The position numbers and the translations under genes were made by a program. The notes beneath the pieces were generated by a model that was not told where the DNA came from, did not search any database, and saw nothing but the letters and a program-made list of their open reading frames with translations. From the NCBI RefSeq assembly GCF_003675855.1, contig NZ_RCIH01000006.1:124001-188000 (forward strand): a DNA stretch of 64,000 nt, in the 5' to 3' direction. Positions 60,032 to 64,000 of this stretch are shown here, in pieces. Source of the stretch: Halostella salina (GTDB taxonomy: Archaea > Halobacteriota > Halobacteria > Halobacteriales > Natronoarchaeaceae). Position 1 is the stretch's first letter, and every line of letters begins with the position of its first letter.

Positions 60032-60178
60032 TGTTAGTTCACCTCCCGCGCGTGGGCTCGCGCTCCCCTGCCGTCGCCGCCGTGCGGCGAACCGAGGGCC
60101 GCTGGGTGAGCCCTCGACCGCCGGCGTCCGGCGGCTTGAGTCCTGTGTGGCTAGGAGCATCATCAACCCCGCGCAGGC
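60032..60178 (-). promoter_or_regulatory. Long hairpin-rich leader of the L7Ae operon
   Basis: The box TTTTATGG (60203-60210, minus strand) predicts a start near 60178, hence about 147 leader bases. Within it are three perfect seven-base hairpins in a row: 60118-60124/60128-60134 (loop 3), 60093-60099/60110-60116 (loop 10) and 60074-60080/60084-60090 (loop 3). The ribosome site is at 60040-60046. TGATGA-like sequence (C-box-like) occurs near 60160. A protein-bound regulatory leader is plausible, most simply for L7Ae itself. Confidence 0.5.
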
Positions 60179-60210
60179 TGTACAGGCGAATAGCGCACCA
60201 CCCCATAAAA

Positions 60211-60265
60211 GCGCTTTCAAACGTGCGACGGCGTGTGAGGGGCCGACACGCCGTGGAGAAAGCGC
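60211..60265. promoter_or_regulatory. Nested inverted repeats between rpl7ae and tmcA
   Basis: GCGCTTTC (60211-60218) pairs with GAAAGCGC (60258-60265), and inside these CGGCGTGT (60229-60236) pairs with ACACGCCG (60246-60253). All arms are perfect. The left outer arm abuts the rpl7ae TATA element (60203-60210), so the structure or sites could control the divergent pair. The tmcA promoter is probably CCTTAGG at 60287-60293. Confidence 0.5.
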
Positions 60266-60313
60266 CGGCCGGCAAGCGCAAGACCCCTTAGGACGGGGGG
60301 CGAACGGCCGGGC

Positions 60314-62563
60314 ATGTCAGTCGACTCCCTCGCCCGCTCGCTCCGGGTCGAAGCCCGCGGGAGCGATGCACGCCGACTCCTCGTCCTCGCCGGGGAGCGC
60401 GAGCGCTGTTACGACGCGCTCGAACGGGTGGTCGACGGGGTCGACCTGCCGCTCTCCCGGACGACGCTGGTCGGCCCGGACGACCGCCTGCAGTGCGAGC
60501 ACCTGCCGCTCCAGCGCGCGGGCGACCTGCTCGGCGAGACCCGCGACGCCGTCGCCGTCGACTGCCACGACGAACTCCGGCCCAACGCGGTCGGTCGGGT
60601 CGTCGGTGCGGTCGACGGCGGCGGCCTGTTCGTCCTCCTGACGCCGCCGCTGGACGAATGGCCGGAGCGCCGCGACGGGTTCGACGAGGGGTTGGCCGTG
60701 CCGCCGTTCGCCGTCGGCGACGTGACCGGCAACTTCCGGCGGCGGTTCGTCCGGACGCTCCGCGAACACCGGGGCGTCGCCGTGTACGACGCCGATTCGG
60801 GGACGGTGGAGCGCGACGGCCTGACCGACCCCGCCCCCCGGTTGCCTGCGGAACCGGTCGCAGTCCCTGACGGCCGCCAGTTTCCCCGCGCCGCCTACGA
60901 GGCGTGCCTGACCGCGGACCAGGCCGACGCAGTGCGTACGTTCGAGCGCCTGCGCGACCCAGGGCAGGCCGTCGTCGCGGAAGCCGACCGCGGGCGCGGG
61001 AAGTCGAGCGCCGCGGGGCTCGCCGCCGCCTCGCTCGCGCTCGCCGGCGACGACGTGCTGATCGCGGCCCGGCAGTACCGGAGCGCGCGCGAGGCGTTCC
61101 TTCGCGCACGAGAACTGCTGGCCGCCGAGGGGGCGCTCGCCGGCGGCGACGAGGACGGGCCGAACCCCCAGTTGCTCGACGCCGCGGACGGGGGTCGGGT
61201 CCGGTTCGCCGGCGCGACCGAGGCCGCGAGCCTGCCCGACGACCCCGACGTGGTGTTCGTCGACGAGGCCGCCGCGCTCCCCGTCTCGCTGCTGGAGTCG
61301 TTCCTCGCCGCGGACCGCGTCGCCTTCGTCACCACCGTCCACGGGTACGAGGGCGCGGGGCGCGGGTTCTCCGTCCGCTTCCGCGACCGCCTCGCCGAGA
61401 GCGACCACGAAGTGACCGACGTGCGCCTCGCCGACCCGATCCGCTACGCGGGCGGCGACCCGGTCGAGGTGTGGGCGTTCCGCGCGCTCCTGCTTGACGC
61501 GCGGCCGGCAGTCGACCCGGTCGTCGCCGACGCGACGCCCGAGGACGCCACGTACCGGCGGCTCACGCCGGACGACCTGCTCGCCGACGAGCGCCTGCTC
61601 CGGGAGGCGTTCGGCCTGCTCGTGCTTGCCCACTACCGGACGGAGCCGAACGACCTCGCCCGCCTGCTGGACGCGCCGAACCTCGAAGTCCGGGCGCTCT
61701 GCCGGAATGGCCACGTCGTCAGCGTCGCGCTGCTCGCCCGCGAGGGGAACCTGCCGGCCGACCTGCGCCGGGAGATGTACGACGGCGCGCGGGTGAAGGG
61801 GAATATGGTCCCGGACGTGCTGACGAGCCAGTTGCGCGACGAGGCCGCCGGGGTCCCCGCCGGCCTGCGCGTCGTCCGGATCGCCACGCACCACGCCGTC
61901 CGGTCGCGCGGCTTCGGGTCGCGCCTGCTCGACGCGGTCCGGGGGGAGTTCGACGACCTCGACTACCTGAGCGTCGGCTACGGCGCACAGCCGGGGCTCG
62001 TGGACTTCTGGCGCGAGAACGGGTTCTCGGCGGTCCACCTCTCGACCACGCGGAACGACGCGAGCGGCGAGTACTCCGCGGTGATGCTCGCCCCGCTCTC
62101 CCCGGCCGGCCGGGACCTCCGTGACCGCCACGCGCGGCGGTTCGCCGGCCGGATCGGCGGCGTCCTCTCGGACGCGCTCGACGACGCCGACCCCGACGTG
62201 GTGCGGGCGGTCCTGCGGTCGGTCGAGACGACGCCCGAGGTCGACCTGACCTCCTACGAGTGGCGGGTCGTCGCGGACGCCGCGTTCGGGCCGGGGCTGT
62301 TCGACGCCTCGCCGTCCCCGTTCCGCCGCCTCGCCGTCGCCCATCTCGTCGACGGCGAGGCGGACCTCACGGCCCGCGAGGAGCGCCTGCTGGTGCGCCG
62401 CGCGCTGCAGGCGCGGGACTGGTCGGCCGTCGCCGAGGCGCTCGACTACCCGTCGGCCCGGCAGTGCATGCGCGCGCTCGGCGACGCGTACGCGCCGCTG
62501 GTCGAGACGTACGGCGACGAGACGGCCCGCGAGGAGCGCGAGCGCTACGCCGACGGCGGCTGA
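60314..62563 (+). CDS. tmcA: tRNA(Met) cytidine acetyltransferase TmcA
   Basis: Makes N4-acetylcytidine in tRNA (and in archaea in many RNAs) using acetyl-CoA and ATP. The 749-residue protein has an N-terminal TmcA domain, an RecD-like helicase domain with Walker [17 protein letters not shown] (about residue 222) and [15 protein letters not shown] (about residue 316), then a GNAT domain ([30 protein letters not shown], about residues 515-545) and a C-terminal tRNA-binding part. It is divergent from rpl7ae and appears leaderless. Confidence 0.96.
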   Translation: MSVDSLARSLRVEARGSDARRLLVLAGERERCYDALERVVDGVDLPLSRTTLVGPDDRLQCEHLPLQRAGDLLGETRDAVAVDCHDELRPNAVGRVVGAVDGGGLFVLLTPPLDEWPERRDGFDEGLAVPPFAVGDVTGNFRRRFVRTLREHRGVAVYDADSGTVERDGLTDPAPRLPAEPVAVPDGRQFPRAAYEACLTADQADAVRTFERLRDPGQAVVAEADRGRGKSSAAGLAAASLALAGDDVLIAARQYRSAREAFLRARELLAAEGALAGGDEDGPNPQLLDAADGGRVRFAGATEAASLPDDPDVVFVDEAAALPVSLLESFLAADRVAFVTTVHGYEGAGRGFSVRFRDRLAESDHEVTDVRLADPIRYAGGDPVEVWAFRALLLDARPAVDPVVADATPEDATYRRLTPDDLLADERLLREAFGLLVLAHYRTEPNDLARLLDAPNLEVRALCRNGHVVSVALLAREGNLPADLRREMYDGARVKGNMVPDVLTSQLRDEAAGVPAGLRVVRIATHHAVRSRGFGSRLLDAVRGEFDDLDYLSVGYGAQPGLVDFWRENGFSAVHLSTTRNDASGEYSAVMLAPLSPAGRDLRDRHARRFAGRIGGVLSDALDDADPDVVRAVLRSVETTPEVDLTSYEWRVVADAAFGPGLFDASPSPFRRLAVAHLVDGEADLTAREERLLVRRALQARDWSAVAEALDYPSARQCMRALGDAYAPLVETYGDETAREERERYADGG

Positions 62564-62610
62564 CCGCCGTCACCGACAGAGCGAAGGGCTGGCGCGCCGA
62601 ACCGGCGGCC

Positions 62611-62766
62611 ATGCGGGAGTGTACCGAGGACGAGTGCGACCGCGAGGCGGCGGTGCTGTTGCGGATCCCGTGGGCGGCGAACCGGGTCGTCTGTGCGGCC
62701 CACGCGCGGGTGCTCGGGCAGCGGGACGGGATCGTCGCCGACCCGCTGGAGAACGCCGACCTATAG
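62611..62766 (+). CDS. Small Cys-rich protein, 51 aa
   Basis: A 51-residue protein with CTEDECDREA at the start and VVCAAHARV later: three Cys and a His that could form one zinc site. Many haloarchaeal micro-proteins have such a layout. ATG at 62611 follows the tmcA stop by 47 bases, so it may be cotranscribed. The stop lies in CTATAG (62761-62766), which also contains the convergent GNAT gene's stop. Function unknown. Confidence 0.6.
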   Translation: MRECTEDECDREAAVLLRIPWAANRVVCAAHARVLGQRDGIVADPLENADL

Positions 62767-63492
62767 CCAGCGCGCCATCATCACTTCGTCGACGTAGTCG
62801 TCGTCTAGCTTGTAGTGGTCCTCGCGGATCGCCTCGGTCTCCCAGCCGTGCCCCGCGAGGAACTGGATCGCCGCCTGGTTCGTCGACGGGATGCTGTTGT
62901 ATATCTTCTCGTAGTCGCTTTCGGACGCCCAGTCGACGCCGCGCTCCATCAGCCGGCCGCCGATGCCGCGGCCGCGGTACTCCGGCAGGACGCCGAGGGT
63001 GAGCCGGGCGGTGTGGCGGAGTTTGCCGACCTCGGGCACGTTCAGGTGGACCCAGCCGACCACCTCCTCCTCCACCGTGGCGACGAAGAACACGCGGGAC
63101 TCCAGTTCGTTGTGCCGGATCAGCACCTCCTCGTGGTCGACCACGTCGGCCACCGTCTCGGCCTCGATGTACGCGCCCTCCTCCGCGACCTCGCGGATCG
63201 CGCCGACCAGCCCCGTGAGGTCCTCCTGTCGCGCGCCGCGGATCGTGCAGTCGACGCCGGCGGCGCTGAACTCCTCCTCGTCGACCTCCTCGAAGGCGAC
63301 GCGCAGTTCGCCGTCGACCTCCTCCAGCACGCCGTCGCGCTTGAGGATCGCGATGTGGTGACCGAACGCCCGCGGGTCGATATCCAGCGCCCGGCGCAGC
63401 CGCTTTGGCTTGATCGACCCGTGTCGCTCCACGTAGTCGTATATTTCTCCCCGGTCCTCGTGGCCGAACTCGAACTCGCCGGTCAGTTCCAT
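62761..63492 (-). CDS. HTH-GNAT fusion (DNA-binding acetyltransferase-like)
   Basis: A 243-residue protein. The N-terminal 75 residues are a winged helix-like domain (YDYVERHGSIKPKRLRRALDIDPRAFGHHIAILKRDGVLEEVDGELRV). The rest is a GNAT acetyltransferase with TLGVLPEYRGRGIGGRLMERGVDWASESDYEKIYNSIPSTNQAAIQFLAGHGWETE, whose RGRGIGG loop binds acetyl-CoA. The fusion suggests that it acetylates a target near DNA or senses acetyl-CoA; both are inference. ATG 63492 (MELTGEFEF) is favoured over an upstream ATG on composition. Confidence 0.88.
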   Translation of the reverse strand: MELTGEFEFGHEDRGEIYDYVERHGSIKPKRLRRALDIDPRAFGHHIAILKRDGVLEEVDGELRVAFEEVDEEEFSAAGVDCTIRGARQEDLTGLVGAIREVAEEGAYIEAETVADVVDHEEVLIRHNELESRVFFVATVEEEVVGWVHLNVPEVGKLRHTARLTLGVLPEYRGRGIGGRLMERGVDWASESDYEKIYNSIPSTNQAAIQFLAGHGWETEAIREDHYKLDDDYVDEVMMARWL

Positions 63493-63573
63493 GTGGATAG
63501 GTACCAGTCCCCAGAACTTAGCTTTTGTCACGAAAGTTCGGCACTATCGGCGGGCGCGTCGCCCGCTGCGCCG

Positions 63574-64000
63574 TCACTTCGGCAGCCACACCAGCGGCAC
63601 GTGCCGCCACGCCCACCGCTTGTCGGGCTTGTCGGTGACCTCCCAGAAGCTCCGGGGCCACGTCCCGACGGCGTCGTGGATGTCGCGGTACGAGAGCGTG
63701 CTCTCGCCGTCGAGTACGAGCCGGAAGCGGTCGGCGAACGCCTCGGGGTCGAAGTCGGGGTCGGGGTGTTCCTCGGGGTTCTCGACCATCTCGCGGTGGT
63801 GGGCGCGCGCCAGATCGTTCATGTAGCCGAGCACGAGGTGGCCGCCGGGTGCAACGGCGTCGTAGAGGGACTCTAGGGCGGGTTCGGAGTCGGCGACGTA
63901 CGCGAGCGTCCCGAAGCAGTGGACGAGGTCGAACGCCCGTCCGGGGTCGAAGTCGGGGAGCACGCCGCGCTCGAACGCGAGGTTGTCGAGCCCCGCCGCC
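63574..64000 (-). CDS. Class I SAM-dependent methyltransferase (5' end outside window)
   Basis: The C-terminal 142 codons of a methyltransferase whose start lies beyond base 64000. FDLVHCFGTLAYVADSEPALESLYDAVAPGGHLVLGYMNDLARAHHREMV is the motif IV to VI region of a UbiE/COQ5-like Rossmann enzyme. The SAM-binding GxGxG motif would be upstream, off the window. The last part (DKRWAWRHVPLVWLPK) is basic and aromatic. The substrate cannot be told from this piece. Confidence 0.85.
   Translation of the reverse strand, partial: AAGLDNLAFERGVLPDFDPGRAFDLVHCFGTLAYVADSEPALESLYDAVAPGGHLVLGYMNDLARAHHREMVENPEEHPDPDFDPEAFADRFRLVLDGESTLSYRDIHDAVGTWPRSFWEVTDKPDKRWAWRHVPLVWLPK

Noticed and set aside
60100-60178. 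Classical kink-turn in the L7Ae leader
   Set aside because: A TGATGA-like sequence is present, but I found no matching CTGA/GA strand flanked by stems, so a standard kink-turn could not be drawn.
1-64000. CRISPR array, prophage or intact insertion sequence
   Set aside because: No regularly spaced 25-40 base repeats, no phage structural genes, no transposase and no terminal inverted repeats were found; the only mobile-element trace is the tRNA-Val scar.

Overview
This window is high-GC archaeal chromosome from a halophilic archaeon (class Halobacteria). The evidence is the strongly acidic predicted proteins, Asp/Glu-rich tails on ribosomal proteins, many leaderless genes with a TATA element about 25 bp before an ATG or GTG, an archaeal information-processing repertoire (L10/L12, eL21, eL24, eS28, L7Ae, Rpb4, EF-1beta, TmcA, CDC48, RadB), Tat signal peptides, a bacterioopsin-activator-type regulator and several haloarchaea-specific zinc micro-proteins. 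I cannot name the genus. About 68 protein genes and one tRNA are supported. There is no CRISPR array, rRNA operon, intact IS element or prophage, so this is mostly core chromosome.

Layout. 1-8.1 kb: a zinc micro-protein, B12-dependent ribonucleotide reductase, a small membrane protein, and the tryptophan operon trpDFEG on the minus strand behind a promoter with a perfect inverted repeat. 8.2-8.8 kb: tRNA-Val(GAC) followed by a second copy of its 3' end (an attachment-site-like scar) and a structured non-coding stretch. 8.8-17.9 kb: a cytochrome ba3 oxidase region. cbaD-cbaB-cbaA-cbaE and a membrane protein lie on the minus strand. Opposite them lies an assembly operon of a small membrane protein, SafE/CcoS-region-like membrane protein, copper P-type ATPase, Sco, a TlpA-like thioredoxin and CcdA, which together could supply copper and thiol chemistry for the CuA and CuB centres. 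18-24.5 kb: a small flavoprotein, a secreted BGTF-type protein, a large PAS/GAF/Bat sensor-regulator, a single-domain lycopene cyclase, a CBS-HPF fusion and a zinc ribbon. 24.5-33.7 kb: RadB, an RNase H-fold protein, LarC, CDC48, an Ig-repeat surface protein, an EamA transporter and RNase HI.

33.8-42 kb: GNAT, PurM, a membrane molybdopterin oxidoreductase, a small winged-helix/membrane pair, a site-2 protease with a TraB protein, thioesterase, MBL hydrolase and small proteins. 42-47.5 kb: L11, then the L1-L10-L12 operon with a structured L1 leader, a TctA-like permease, and a zinc micro-protein joined to EF-1beta. 47.7-53 kb: cystathionine synthase/lyase, then the conserved archaeal string eL21-Rpb4-DUF655-KsgA-MscS-HemK2-like. 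53-58.5 kb: a two-gene methionine synthase in which the first barrel has lost the zinc ligands, a 56-bp tandem repeat, and a Tat-exported penicillin-acylase-family enzyme. 58.5-64 kb: the L7Ae-eS28-eL24-Ndk operon with a long, hairpin-rich leader, divergent tmcA, a small protein, an HTH-GNAT protein and a methyltransferase cut by the window end.

The points most worth follow-up are the trp operator, the tRNA-Val scar, the oxidase/assembly cluster and its palindromic promoter region, the split methionine synthase, the CBS-HPF fusion, the L1 and L7Ae leaders, and a hairpin that contains the stop codons of two convergent genes.
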